A DNA stretch of 42,291 bases from Anaerococcus sp. AGMB09787. Lineage in GTDB: Bacteria > Bacillota > Clostridia > Tissierellales > Peptoniphilaceae. The position numbers and the translations under genes are program-made. The stretch covers positions 1 through 42,291 of the forward strand of contig NZ_JAKZEY010000010.1 in NCBI RefSeq assembly GCF_022808955.1, written 5' to 3'. Every line of letters starts with the position of its first letter. The first letter of the stretch is position 1. The notes beneath the pieces are model-generated. The model was not told where the DNA came from, did not search any database, and was given only the letters and a program-made list of their open reading frames with translations. Positions 15,732 through 24,576 of the stretch are shown here, piece after piece.

Positions 15732-16610
15732 ATGTTATTTGAAGGAAGTGGAGTTGCTATAATTACTCCTTTTAATGATGATGGTTCAGTTAACTATGAT
15801 GAGTATGAAAGCCTACTAGACTTTCACTTGGCAAATGGAACAGACGCTATTATTGCCCTAGGTACTACTTCTGAGGCTGCCTGCCTTAGTGAAGAAGAAA
15901 AAGTAAAGCTCGTTGATATTACTGTCAAGAAGGTAAATGGCCAAATTCCTCTAATAGTAGGAACTGGTTCAAACAATACCTATGCTGCAGCTGAATTTTC
16001 AAAAAAGATATCAGACATAGATGGAGTAGATGGTCTCTTGGTAGTAACTCCATATTATAACAAGGCAAACAAGGAAGGACTTTATAGGCACTTCGAATAT
16101 ATAGCCAACAATTCGACAAAGCCAATTATTCTGTACAATGTCCCATCAAGAACAAATGTAAATATCGATATAGACACCCTAGAAAGGCTAGCTAAAATCG
16201 ACAATATAGTTGGTATCAAGGACGCAACAGGAGATCTTGCCTATACTACAAGCATCAGGTCAAGGCTTGGAGATGACTTTGCCATCTATTCTGGAAATGA
16301 TGATTTAATCGTCCCTATGCTTAGCCTTGGGGCAAAGGGAGTTATATCAGTCCTCGCAAATATTTTACCAAAGGAAGTTCATGATATGTGTGAATATGGA
16401 CTAAGGGGCGACTTCGCTAGTGCTGCTAAGCTCCAAATCAAGCTCTATGACTTGACCAAGGCTTTGTTTAATGAAGTAAATCCAGTCTGTGTGAAGTATG
16501 CTGCTTCCCTCCTAAACCTATGCAAAAACAAGCTAAGACTTCCTCTTAGTGAAGCAAGTGATGAAAGTAGGGACCTTATAGAAAAAGCATTGGAGGAGCT
16601 AAATGATTAG
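15732..16610 (+). CDS. dapA: 4-hydroxy-tetrahydrodipicolinate synthase
   Basis: A 292-residue TIM-barrel class I aldolase that condenses pyruvate with aspartate semialdehyde. Visible signature blocks are ALGTTSEAACLS (about 42-53), VVTPYYNKANKEGLYRHF (about 103-120, with the proton-relay Tyr), YNVPSRTNVNI and VGIKDATGD, whose Lys (about 161) forms the Schiff base with pyruvate. The ATG abuts the asd stop codon with no gap, so the two genes are translationally linked. The gene overlaps dapB by 8 bp. Confidence 0.95.
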   Translation: MLFEGSGVAIITPFNDDGSVNYDEYESLLDFHLANGTDAIIALGTTSEAACLSEEEKVKLVDITVKKVNGQIPLIVGTGSNNTYAAAEFSKKISDIDGVDGLLVVTPYYNKANKEGLYRHFEYIANNSTKPIILYNVPSRTNVNIDIDTLERLAKIDNIVGIKDATGDLAYTTSIRSRLGDDFAIYSGNDDLIVPMLSLGAKGVISVLANILPKEVHDMCEYGLRGDFASAAKLQIKLYDLTKALFNEVNPVCVKYAASLLNLCKNKLRLPLSEASDESRDLIEKALEELND

Positions 16611-17361
16611 AATATTACTATCCGGTGCTACTGGCGCCATGGGAAATGTTATAAGAAATATAGTAGATACTTCTGATGAATACGAGATAGTGGCAGGCTT
16701 TGCTGATGCGGCTACAGAGGGGGAAGGCTTCAAAATCTATCAAAACATAGAAGATATAAATGAAAAAGCAGACCTTATTATAGACTTCTCATCAAAAGCG
16801 ACCCTAGGCCCTATACTAAAATACGCCCTAGATAAGAATTTGCCCCTAGTGCTAGCATCTACTGGCTACGATGAAGAGGATCTTGATGCAATAGATACGG
16901 CAAGTCACGAAATTCCTATAGTCCAAGCAGGCAACTTTTCCCTTGGAGTAAATGTTATGGTCTATATAAGCAAATTATTAGCTGAGCTTTTAGAAGGCTT
17001 TGATATAGAAATAGTCGAAGCCCACCACAATAAGAAAAAGGACGCCCCATCAGGCACTGCCAATATGCTATTTGATGCAGTGAATGAAGGACGAGGTGGA
17101 AAACTTCAAAAGGTCTATGGTAGAAGTGGCTTTACTGATAAGAGAGATCCAAATGAAGTAGGTATCCATTCACTAAGGGCAGGCACTATTAGTGGGGACC
17201 ACGAAGTGATCTTTGCAGGAGATGATGAACTTGTAAAAATCTCCCACCACGCAGCCAGCAAAAAAATTTTTGCACTAGGAGCCCTTAAAGCTGCTAAATA
17301 TATAATAAAGCAAAAACCGGGACTAATTGATATAAATGAAATTTTGAATATAGGAGAATAG
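16603..17361 (+). CDS. dapB: 4-hydroxy-tetrahydrodipicolinate reductase
   Basis: A 252-residue NAD(P)H reductase giving tetrahydrodipicolinate. The dinucleotide-binding motif is SGATGAMGNVI near the N-terminus. The substrate and catalytic block is EAHHNKKKDAPSGTA (about 140-154), with the His pair and the Lys expected for the family. GTISGDHEVIFAG is the second conserved block. The ATG lies inside the end of dapA after GGAGG, which implies translational coupling. Confidence 0.95.
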   Translation: MIRILLSGATGAMGNVIRNIVDTSDEYEIVAGFADAATEGEGFKIYQNIEDINEKADLIIDFSSKATLGPILKYALDKNLPLVLASTGYDEEDLDAIDTASHEIPIVQAGNFSLGVNVMVYISKLLAELLEGFDIEIVEAHHNKKKDAPSGTANMLFDAVNEGRGGKLQKVYGRSGFTDKRDPNEVGIHSLRAGTISGDHEVIFAGDDELVKISHHAASKKIFALGALKAAKYIIKQKPGLIDINEILNIGE

Positions 17362-17362
17362 A

Positions 17363-18319
17363 ATGATAAGAATTGGCATAGTAGGTTATGGTAACTTAGG
17401 TAAGTCAGCAGAAAAAATAATTGATAATACTCCTGATATGGAGTTAAAGGGAATCTTCTCCAGAAGAGATATCGAAGGAGATAGGTTCTATAGGCTAGAA
17501 GATATCCTCGACTACAAGGATGATATAGATGTCCTCATCCTCTGTGGTTCATCTGATAAGGATATAATGGAGCAAGGTCCAGAGCTAATAGCAAACTTCA
17601 ATACAGTTGATAGCTTCGATACCCACAAAAATATTTACGATTATTTTAACCTTATGGATAAAAAGGCTAAGGAAAATAAAAAATCAGCCTTGATAGCGAC
17701 TGGATGGGACCCAGGTCTATTTTCCCTAGTGAGGACTATAAGCGAATCTGTCTTAGCAGATGGCAATACCTACACCTTCTGGGGCAAGGGCATAAGCCAA
17801 GGCCACTCTGCAGCCGTTAGAAATATTGAGGGAATAGCAGATGTTGCCCAATACACCATCCCAAAGCATGACTTTATAGAAGAAGTTAAAGCAGGCAATA
17901 ATCCAGAATTCACTCCAGAAGCAGCCCATACTAGGGAGGTCTTTGCTGTAGCTGAAGAAGGCTATGACCCAGCTGAGCTAGAAAAAAAGATAAAAGAAAT
18001 TCCAAACTATTTTGATAAATACGAAACCACCGTTCACTTCATTAGCCAAGAAGAACTAAATGAAAACCACAAGGGTATGCCTCATGGTGGCAGGGTCATA
18101 AGGTCTGGCAAGTCACCTAATGGCTTCCAATCAAATGTAGAATTTGCCCTAGACCTTGAGAACAACCCTGATTTTACAGCAGCTGTAGATGTAGCCTATG
18201 CTAGGGCAATCTATAGGCTAAACAAGGAAGAAAGATATGGAGCCTTTACCATATTAGATGTAGCTCCATCCTACCTATCTCTTAAGGACAGAGACAGCCT
18301 ATTAAAAGAAAACATATAA
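17363..18319 (+). CDS. ddh: meso-Diaminopimelate dehydrogenase
   Basis: A 318-residue NADPH enzyme that converts tetrahydrodipicolinate, ammonia and NADPH directly to meso-diaminopimelate, bypassing the acylated intermediates, the aminotransferase and the DapF epimerase. The start is IRIGIVGYGNLGKSAEK, a Rossmann fold. Family blocks are LCGSSDKDI, ATGWDPGLFSLVR and FWGKGISQGHSAAVRNIEG. It begins one base after dapB. The presence of Ddh explains why no dapD, dapE, dapL or dapF lies here: the operon plus the divergent aspartokinase is a complete aspartate-to-lysine route. Confidence 0.94.
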   Translation: MIRIGIVGYGNLGKSAEKIIDNTPDMELKGIFSRRDIEGDRFYRLEDILDYKDDIDVLILCGSSDKDIMEQGPELIANFNTVDSFDTHKNIYDYFNLMDKKAKENKKSALIATGWDPGLFSLVRTISESVLADGNTYTFWGKGISQGHSAAVRNIEGIADVAQYTIPKHDFIEEVKAGNNPEFTPEAAHTREVFAVAEEGYDPAELEKKIKEIPNYFDKYETTVHFISQEELNENHKGMPHGGRVIRSGKSPNGFQSNVEFALDLENNPDFTAAVDVAYARAIYRLNKEERYGAFTILDVAPSYLSLKDRDSLLKENI

Positions 18320-18324
18320 TATTG

Positions 18325-18355
18325 ACTTGCTGGATTAATTTCTGGCAAGTTTTTT
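18325..18355 (+). terminator. Terminator of the lysine operon
   Basis: ACTTGC (18325-18330) pairs with GCAAGT (18345-18350), followed by TTTTT. It lies six bases after ddh. Confidence 0.75.
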
Positions 18356-18432
18356 ATTGGGAATAGTCCTCATATCAAGCCAAGAATTCTCCCATAGGGT
18401 ATAATGAAATAAAAATATACAAGAGGTGTATC

Positions 18433-19356
18433 ATGACCCTGCAACAACTTAGATATATAATAGCCATAGCCGAAGAAGGATCCATATCCAAGGCCAGTAA
18501 GAAGCTAATAGTAAGTCAGCCGTCAATCTCAAAGGCTGTCTTTGATCTAGAAAATGAACTTAATATCAAGATTTTTAATAGGACCAATAGGGGAGTTAGC
18601 CTTACAGAAGAGGGAGAAGAATTCCTTTCTTATTCTAGGTCTGTCATCGAGCAGGCTGATTTTTTGGAGTCTAAATATAAAAATGAGGGAGGAACCAAGA
18701 GGGTATTTTCTATATCTAGCCAACACTATGCCTTTGTTGTAAATGCTTTTGTATTATTAGTTAAAGAATTTGGTAAGAGGGAATATGACTTTTCCTTGAG
18801 AGAAACTACTACCTATCAGATTATAGAAGATGTCAAGAAAATAAGGAGTCAGATAGGGATTATGTACCTTTCAAATTTTAATAGGAATATCCTACTAAGG
18901 ATCCTAGAAAAGGAAGGTCTTATCTTTAATACAATCTTTAAGGCCAAGCCCCATATCTTTATTTCGAGAAACCACCCCCTTGCCAAGAAGGACGAGATAT
19001 CCCTGGAGGATCTTTCTGATTATCCGAGGCTTTCTTTTGAACAAGATGTAAATAATTCCTTTTACTTCTCTGAAGAGCTATTTCCAACAGAATCCAGTCC
19101 CAAAAATATCTATGTAACAGATAGAGCTTCGATTTTTAATCTAATAATTGGACTCGATGGCTATACCATATCTTCAGGAGTCTTGTCAGAAGACCTTAAT
19201 GGTAGCGAAATAGTTGTAAGGGCCCTCAAGGCAGAAGAAGATATGGATATAGGCTATATTACCCTAAAGAACAGGCCCCTGGACCCAGTGTCCAAGAGGT
19301 ATATAGAATTTTTGAAGGGCTATATAGATAATTTTAAACCATCAAATCTGCTATAG
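18433..19356 (+). CDS. LysR-family transcriptional regulator
   Basis: A 307-residue regulator. The N-terminal winged helix-turn-helix reads LQQLRYIIAIAEEGSISKAS and SQPSISKAVFDLE, and residues about 90-295 form the periplasmic-binding-like effector domain. AAGAGGTGTATC precedes the ATG. It lies directly upstream of metE-metF in the same direction, so control of methionine synthesis is likely, as for MetR, MtaR or HomR in other bacteria. The effector cannot be read from the sequence. A CTATAACAGTTCATAG element at 19364-19379, which contains a T-N11-A pattern, lies between the regulator and metE and could be its binding site. Confidence 0.85.
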   Translation: MTLQQLRYIIAIAEEGSISKASKKLIVSQPSISKAVFDLENELNIKIFNRTNRGVSLTEEGEEFLSYSRSVIEQADFLESKYKNEGGTKRVFSISSQHYAFVVNAFVLLVKEFGKREYDFSLRETTTYQIIEDVKKIRSQIGIMYLSNFNRNILLRILEKEGLIFNTIFKAKPHIFISRNHPLAKKDEISLEDLSDYPRLSFEQDVNNSFYFSEELFPTESSPKNIYVTDRASIFNLIIGLDGYTISSGVLSEDLNGSEIVVRALKAEEDMDIGYITLKNRPLDPVSKRYIEFLKGYIDNFKPSNLL

Positions 19357-19389
19357 AAAAAAACTATAACAGTTCATAGAAAACAAGTA

Positions 19390-19420
19390 TTAACACCTTT
19401 AGGCTTAATTGTTTTATAAT
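19390..19420 (+). promoter_or_regulatory. Putative metE promoter, nested in a terminator
   Basis: TTAACA (19390-19395) and TATAAT (19415-19420) are 19 bp apart, a long spacer that fits an activator-dependent promoter. The -10 box straddles the first arm and loop of the hairpin at 19403-19438. Transcripts starting near 19427 would contain only part of that hairpin and could not form it. Confidence 0.5.
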
Positions 19421-19447
19421 ATAAGAAAATAATTAAGCTATTTTTTT
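19403..19447 (+). terminator. Terminator after the LysR gene
   Basis: GCTTAATTGTTTT (19403-19415) pairs with AAAATAATTAAGC (19426-19438), a 13-bp stem with one G-T pair, followed after TA by seven T. It would end the regulator's transcript before metE. Confidence 0.7.
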
Positions 19448-19468
19448 ATGCTAATAAAGGAGAATACA

Positions 19469-21748
19469 ATGAAAACATCAATAATAGGATTTCCTAGAAT
19501 TGGAGAAAATAGAGAACTAAAATTTGCAACAGAAAAATATTTTAAGAATAAAATATCTTTTGAAGAACTAGAAGAAACAGCCAAAGAAATTAGGAAAAGT
19601 GCCTGGACTAAACAAAAAGAGTCAGGCCTTGACTATATTGTATCTAACGACTTTTCTTACTATGACTTGTTCTTAGATGCAGCTGTAACCTTTAATATCA
19701 TTCCAAAAAGATATAGGGAATTAAACCTTGACCCAATAGATACCTACTTTGCTATGGCAAGGGGTTACCAAAAGGATGACCTTGATGTAAAGGCCCTATC
19801 CATGAAAAAATGGTTCAATACCAACTACCACTACATGGTTGCAGAAATCGAAGACGATACAGAGATTAAATTAAATTCAACCAAGGCCTTTGATGAGTAC
19901 AAGGAAGCAAGGAAGCTTGGAATTGAAACTAAGTCTACTATAGTAGGACCTTTTACCCTACTAAAATTAATAGACTACAAGGGAGATAAGGGAATAGATG
20001 ACTTCAAGAATGACCTTGTGGCAGCCTATATAGAATATATATCTAAGTTTAACGACCTAGGCCTCAAAGTCCTTCAATTTGAAGAGCCTTATATAGTAAA
20101 AGACCTTGATAGTGATGATATAGCGTTATTTAAGGAAGTCTACAGGGAGATTTTATCTAATAAAAAAGACATCAAGGTTCTTCTACAAACCTACTTTGGT
20201 GATGTGAGGGATATCTATGAGGACCTCCAAGATTTAGACTTTGATGGTATAGGACTAGACTTTATTGAGGGAAGAAAAACTCTTGAATTAATAGAAAAAT
20301 ATGGCTTTGCTGAAGACAAGGTATTATTTGCAGGCCTCATCAATGGTAAAAATATTTGGAGAAATTCCTACAAGAAAACCCTAGAAGTCCTAGATGGACT
20401 AAAAACCAAGGGAATTAACTGCGTACTATCAACTTCTTCATCATTATTGCATGTACCATACACAATTACAAATGAAGATGAATTAGATGAAAAATATAAA
20501 AAACACTTTGCCTTTGCCTATGAAAAGTTAGAAGAGCTAGAAGAGATAAAGACAATAGCTGATACAGACTACGAAAATGAAGAAATCTTCAAGAGAAACC
20601 AAGACCTCCTAGCTAATAGGGAAGACTATTTAGACGAGTCAGTAAGGGAGAGGGTTGCATCAATTGACGATTCAATCTTTACAAGGATTGATTCCTTTGA
20701 AAAGAGAGAAGAAGTTCAAGCAGAAGAATTTGACCTTCCACTATTCCCAACTACAACTATTGGATCCTTCCCACAAACTGCTAATGTTAAGAGAAATAGG
20801 AAGAGATTTAAGACTGGCGAAATCACCAAGGAAGAATACGAAGACTTTAACCTCCAAAAGATTAAGGAATGTATAGCCCTCCAAGAAGAGATTGGCCTTG
20901 ATGTCCTAGTACATGGAGAATTTGAAAGAAATGACATGGTAGAGTACTTTGGTGAACACCTATCAGGTTATTTATTTACCAAAAAGGCTTGGGTTCAATC
21001 TTATGGTACTAGATGTGTTAAGCCACCTATAATTTGGGGAGATGTTAAGAGAAATGAACCTATTACAGTTAAGTGGTCAACCTATGCCCAATCCCTAACA
21101 GGCAAACCAGTTAAGGGAATGCTTACAGGTCCTGTTACTATCCTAAACTGGTCCTTCCCAAGAGAAGATATATCAATCCAAGAATCAACTTACCAAATAG
21201 CCCTCGCCATCCGCGATGAGGTATTGGACCTAGAAGCAGCTGGTATCAGAGTAATCCAAATAGATGAGGCTGCCCTAAGGGAAAAATTACCACTAAGAAA
21301 GACTGACTGGTATAGTGAATACTTAGACTGGGCAATACCTGCCTTTAGGATAGTACACTCTGGCTGCAAGGCTTCTACCCAAATCCACACTCATATGTGC
21401 TATTCTGAATTTGGAGATATAATCAAGGCCATTGATAACATGGATGCTGACATAATAAGCTTTGAAGCATCAAGGTCTAACCTAAAGATTCTTGACTTCC
21501 TAAAAGAAAATAACTTTAAAACTCATGTAGGTCCAGGAGTTTATGATATCCACTCACCTAGAGTGCCAAGTGTAGAAGAAATAACAACAAGCCTTAGAAA
21601 GATGATACAAAAACTAGACTATAAGAAACTATGGGTAAATCCAGACTGTGGTCTAAAGACAAGGGGAGAAGAAGAAACTGTAAAGGCCCTAAAGAACCTA
21701 GTAGAAGCAAGCTTGGAGTTAAGGAATGAATACCAAGGAAAAAACTAA
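19469..21748 (+). CDS. metE: Cobalamin-independent methionine synthase
   Basis: A 759-residue zinc enzyme that moves a methyl group from 5-methyltetrahydrofolate (triglutamate) to homocysteine. The start is the ATG at 19469 after AAAGGAGAATACA, giving MKTSIIGFPRIGENRELKFA; the in-frame ATG at 19448 sits in the terminator T run. The N-terminal barrel covers about 1-360 and the catalytic barrel about 400-755. Zinc ligands are visible in HTHMCYSEFGDI (about 635-646) and NPDCGLKTRG (about 720-729). FPTTTIGSFPQT opens the catalytic domain. The length matches the family, and metF overlaps its 3' end. Confidence 0.95.
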   Translation: MKTSIIGFPRIGENRELKFATEKYFKNKISFEELEETAKEIRKSAWTKQKESGLDYIVSNDFSYYDLFLDAAVTFNIIPKRYRELNLDPIDTYFAMARGYQKDDLDVKALSMKKWFNTNYHYMVAEIEDDTEIKLNSTKAFDEYKEARKLGIETKSTIVGPFTLLKLIDYKGDKGIDDFKNDLVAAYIEYISKFNDLGLKVLQFEEPYIVKDLDSDDIALFKEVYREILSNKKDIKVLLQTYFGDVRDIYEDLQDLDFDGIGLDFIEGRKTLELIEKYGFAEDKVLFAGLINGKNIWRNSYKKTLEVLDGLKTKGINCVLSTSSSLLHVPYTITNEDELDEKYKKHFAFAYEKLEELEEIKTIADTDYENEEIFKRNQDLLANREDYLDESVRERVASIDDSIFTRIDSFEKREEVQAEEFDLPLFPTTTIGSFPQTANVKRNRKRFKTGEITKEEYEDFNLQKIKECIALQEEIGLDVLVHGEFERNDMVEYFGEHLSGYLFTKKAWVQSYGTRCVKPPIIWGDVKRNEPITVKWSTYAQSLTGKPVKGMLTGPVTILNWSFPREDISIQESTYQIALAIRDEVLDLEAAGIRVIQIDEAALREKLPLRKTDWYSEYLDWAIPAFRIVHSGCKASTQIHTHMCYSEFGDIIKAIDNMDADIISFEASRSNLKILDFLKENNFKTHVGPGVYDIHSPRVPSVEEITTSLRKMIQKLDYKKLWVNPDCGLKTRGEEETVKALKNLVEASLELRNEYQGKN

Positions 21749-22580
21749 AGATAGGGTAGTACTAAGCTTTGAAGTCTTCCCTCCAAAGAAGACTTCTCCC
21801 ATTAGCTCAATCTATGAAACTCTAGATAAACTTATCGAACTAAAACCAGATTCCATATCAGTAACCTACGGGGCAGCTGGCAATGATACTAGTGCTAGGA
21901 CCTTTGAAATCGCAGGCCAAATCAAGGAAAGGGGAGTAGATTCTGTAGCCCACCTCATATCAATAGGACTCACCAAGGAAGACCTCCTCAAAAAACTTGA
22001 GCTACTAAAGGAAAAAAACGTCAACACTATCCTAGCCCTAAGGGGAGATAAACCAGACTTTCCTTATCCAAAGGGGGACTTTGAACACGCTTCAGACCTA
22101 GTGGCAGCCATCAAGGAAAATAGCGACTTCCACGTAATAGGAGCTGCCTATCCAGAAGGCCACTTGGAATGCCCTAGCCTAGTTGATGATATAAAAAACC
22201 TCAAGAAAAAGGTCGATGCAGGTTGTGATAGCCTCATAACTCAACTATTCTTTGATAATGAAGACTTCTATAAGTTTAGAGATATGTGCGACCTTGCTGG
22301 AATCAATGTACCAATAGAAGCAGGAATCATGCCTGTAGTAAACAAAAGGCAAATCGAAAAAATGGTATCCCTTAACAACATAAGGGTCCCTAAGAAATTT
22401 ATGAAAATCATGAACAGCTACGAAAATGACAAGATAGCCATGAGGGATGCAGGAATAGCCTATGCAGTTGACCAAATAGTTGACCTAGTATCATCAGGAG
22501 CATATGGCATCCACCTCTACACAATGAATAACCCTTACGTAGCAGAAAAAATCTTCGAAGCAGTAAAAAATATCCTATAA
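21726..22580 (+). CDS. metF: 5,10-Methylenetetrahydrofolate reductase
   Basis: A 284-residue flavin barrel enzyme that makes the 5-methyltetrahydrofolate used by MetE. Family blocks are LSFEVFPPKK with the catalytic Glu near residue 16, SVTYGAAGND, LALRGDKP and ITQLFFDNEDFY. The ATG lies inside metE with GGAG 7 nt ahead, a 23-bp overlap that couples their translation. The pair forms one functional unit for methionine formation without vitamin B12. Confidence 0.94.
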   Translation: MNTKEKTKDRVVLSFEVFPPKKTSPISSIYETLDKLIELKPDSISVTYGAAGNDTSARTFEIAGQIKERGVDSVAHLISIGLTKEDLLKKLELLKEKNVNTILALRGDKPDFPYPKGDFEHASDLVAAIKENSDFHVIGAAYPEGHLECPSLVDDIKNLKKKVDAGCDSLITQLFFDNEDFYKFRDMCDLAGINVPIEAGIMPVVNKRQIEKMVSLNNIRVPKKFMKIMNSYENDKIAMRDAGIAYAVDQIVDLVSSGAYGIHLYTMNNPYVAEKIFEAVKNIL

Positions 22581-22588
22581 AAACTCAA

Positions 22589-22615
22589 AGCCTTCCTTAT
22601 ATATAGGGAGGGCCT
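22589..22615 (+). terminator. Terminator of metE-metF
   Basis: AGCCTTCCT pairs with AGGGAGGGCCT (imperfect, with one bulge) 8 bp after the metF stop. Only a mixed T/A stretch follows, so the bidirectional hairpin at 22657 may help. Confidence 0.5.
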
Positions 22616-22656
22616 ATTTATAGGGGCTTAGGTAAAATAAAAATTGACAAGAAAAA

Positions 22657-22693
22657 ACCAGTTAACCATGGCTAGTGGCAACTGGTATTTTTT
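22657..22693. terminator. Bidirectional terminator between metF and fruA
   Basis: ACCAGTT (22657-22663) pairs with AACTGGT (22680-22686). On the plus strand it is followed by ATTTTTT, and on the minus strand by TTTTTTC, so it can end both converging operons. Confidence 0.8.
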
Positions 22694-22695
22694 GA

Positions 22696-24576
22696 TTATC
22701 TTATTTTATTGGCATCTTTTTTAACTAGTCCCAATAATAAGGCTCCCACTATAGAACCCACTAGGATTGATAGGATGTAGAATAATGGATTATCTATAAC
22801 TCCTATTACCCACATACCACCATGAGGGGCTATCAAGGCACAAGAGAAGATCATAGATAGCATACCGGATATGGCTGATCCGACTACACTTGCAGGGATT
22901 ACTCTAAGAGGGTCTGCTGCTGCAAAAGGGATAGCTCCTTCTGTTATAAAGGATAGGCCCATGATAATATTGGTAGGGATGGTTTGTCTTTCCTTGTCTG
23001 TGTACTTGTTTTTAAAGATAATCATAGATATAGCAAGGGCTAGTGGAGGTACCATTCCTCCTGCCATAACAGCTGCCATTATCATTGATGATCCTTCTGC
23101 AAGGCTTGCTGTACCAAATATATAGGCTGCCTTGTTGATTGGTCCTCCCATATCTATAGCCATCATACCCCCAAGCAATAGTCCTAGGACGATCTTGGAT
23201 GCTGATCCCATGTTGTTTAGGAAGTTAGTTATCGCAAGGTTTAGTCCTGCTAGAGGTGGATTTAGTAATAGGAGCATTATTAGACCGATTGTAAGGATTC
23301 CTACTAGTGGAAAGATTAGGATAGGTTTTAGTCCATCCATGCTCTTTGGTAGGGGCTTGGTTATTTTTCTTAATAATATTATGATTAAACCTGATAGGAA
23401 ACCTGCGATTAAGGCACCCAAGAAGCCTGCTCCACCTTCATTGGCCAAGAATCCACCTACAAATCCTACAGTAAGTCCTGGCCTATCTGCTATACTCATT
23501 GCAATAAATCCAGATAGGATAGGAAGCATGAAGCCGAAGGCAGCCCCACCTATCTTGTTGAAGATTGCTGCGATTGGGGTATTTGAACCAAAATTAGCAG
23601 GGTCTATGGTATAGTCGTCAAGCAAGAAGGCTATGGCTATAAGGATACCACCACCAACTACAAAGGGTAGCATGTGGGATACACCATTCATTAGGTGCTT
23701 ATAGATAGTTTGTCCCAGACTTGATGGAGCCTTTTCTTCCCTGATTTCGATTCTTTTATCGCTCTTATAGACTGGAGCCTTTGCATCAATTATTAGATTT
23801 ATTAGGTCTTTTGGCTTGTTGATACCATCTGATACCTTGGTTTCTACTAGCCTTTTGCCGTTAAATCTTGATTTTTCTACTCCTACATCGCTGGCTATTA
23901 TTATTCCCTTGGCCTTATCAATTTCTTCCTTGCTTAGTGCATTTTCGATACCTGTTGATCCGTGGGTTTCGACCTTGATTGTGTAGCCTAGGTCTTTGGC
24001 CTTATTTTCTAGGGCTTCCTTGGCCATAAAGGTATGGGCGATACCAGTAGGGCAGCCTGTTATAGCTAAGATATCATAAGTAGAATTGCTATCTTTAGCT
24101 TCAAAGTCATCAGGGAATTTTTCTATTTCCTTAGCTTCTATGATTTTTAAAAATTCTTCGGTATTTTTTGCCCCTAATAAGGCATTTCTAAAGTCAGCAT
24201 CCATTAGCATGGTGGATAGTCTTTGAAGTAGGACTATATGATCATCACTTGCCTTTTCTGGAACTGCTATCATAAAAAATAGGTGGGCCAATTCTCCATC
24301 TAGGGAATCAAAGTCTGCTCCTTCTTTGATGGTCATGGCTGCGAGGTGGGGTGTCTTTACTCCCTTGGACTTGGCGTGGGGGATGGCTACACCTTCTCCG
24401 ATTCCTGTTGTGCTAGATACTTCTCTCTTTAGGACATCACTTTTGTAGAGGTCCTTATCAACTAAGACTTGGCTATTGTCCATGAGGTCTACTAGTCTAT
24501 CTATTAGGTCTTCCTTGGATCCAGCTCTTGCATTTAATTCTATAGAAGACTCACTAAGTAGGTCAATTATTTTCAT
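22696..24576 (-). CDS. fruA: Fructose-specific PTS permease, IIA-IIB-IIC fusion
   Basis: A 626-residue membrane transporter that imports fructose and phosphorylates it to fructose 1-phosphate. Domains run IIA (about 1-145, phosphoryl His in GVAIPHAKSKG near 60), IIB (about 165-265, phosphoryl Cys in ITGCPTGIAHTFMA) and IIC (about 285-620, around nine to ten membrane helices rich in Gly and Ile). The start is the ATG at 24576 after AAGGAGAAGGAT; the upstream ATG at 24594 lacks a site. It overlaps fruK by 14 bp. Operon order fruR-fruK-fruA is standard for Firmicutes. Confidence 0.94.
   Translation of the reverse strand: MKIIDLLSESSIELNARAGSKEDLIDRLVDLMDNSQVLVDKDLYKSDVLKREVSSTTGIGEGVAIPHAKSKGVKTPHLAAMTIKEGADFDSLDGELAHLFFMIAVPEKASDDHIVLLQRLSTMLMDADFRNALLGAKNTEEFLKIIEAKEIEKFPDDFEAKDSNSTYDILAITGCPTGIAHTFMAKEALENKAKDLGYTIKVETHGSTGIENALSKEEIDKAKGIIIASDVGVEKSRFNGKRLVETKVSDGINKPKDLINLIIDAKAPVYKSDKRIEIREEKAPSSLGQTIYKHLMNGVSHMLPFVVGGGILIAIAFLLDDYTIDPANFGSNTPIAAIFNKIGGAAFGFMLPILSGFIAMSIADRPGLTVGFVGGFLANEGGAGFLGALIAGFLSGLIIILLRKITKPLPKSMDGLKPILIFPLVGILTIGLIMLLLLNPPLAGLNLAITNFLNNMGSASKIVLGLLLGGMMAIDMGGPINKAAYIFGTASLAEGSSMIMAAVMAGGMVPPLALAISMIIFKNKYTDKERQTIPTNIIMGLSFITEGAIPFAAADPLRVIPASVVGSAISGMLSMIFSCALIAPHGGMWVIGVIDNPLFYILSILVGSIVGALLLGLVKKDANKIR

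Noticed and set aside
19357-19468. SAM riboswitch or T-box in front of metE
   Set aside because: The leader is only about 110 bp and shows none of the conserved S-box or T-box blocks.
23132-23614. 160-codon ORF on the plus strand
   Set aside because: Antisense shadow of the fruA IIC region; Pro/Ile-rich and without start signals.
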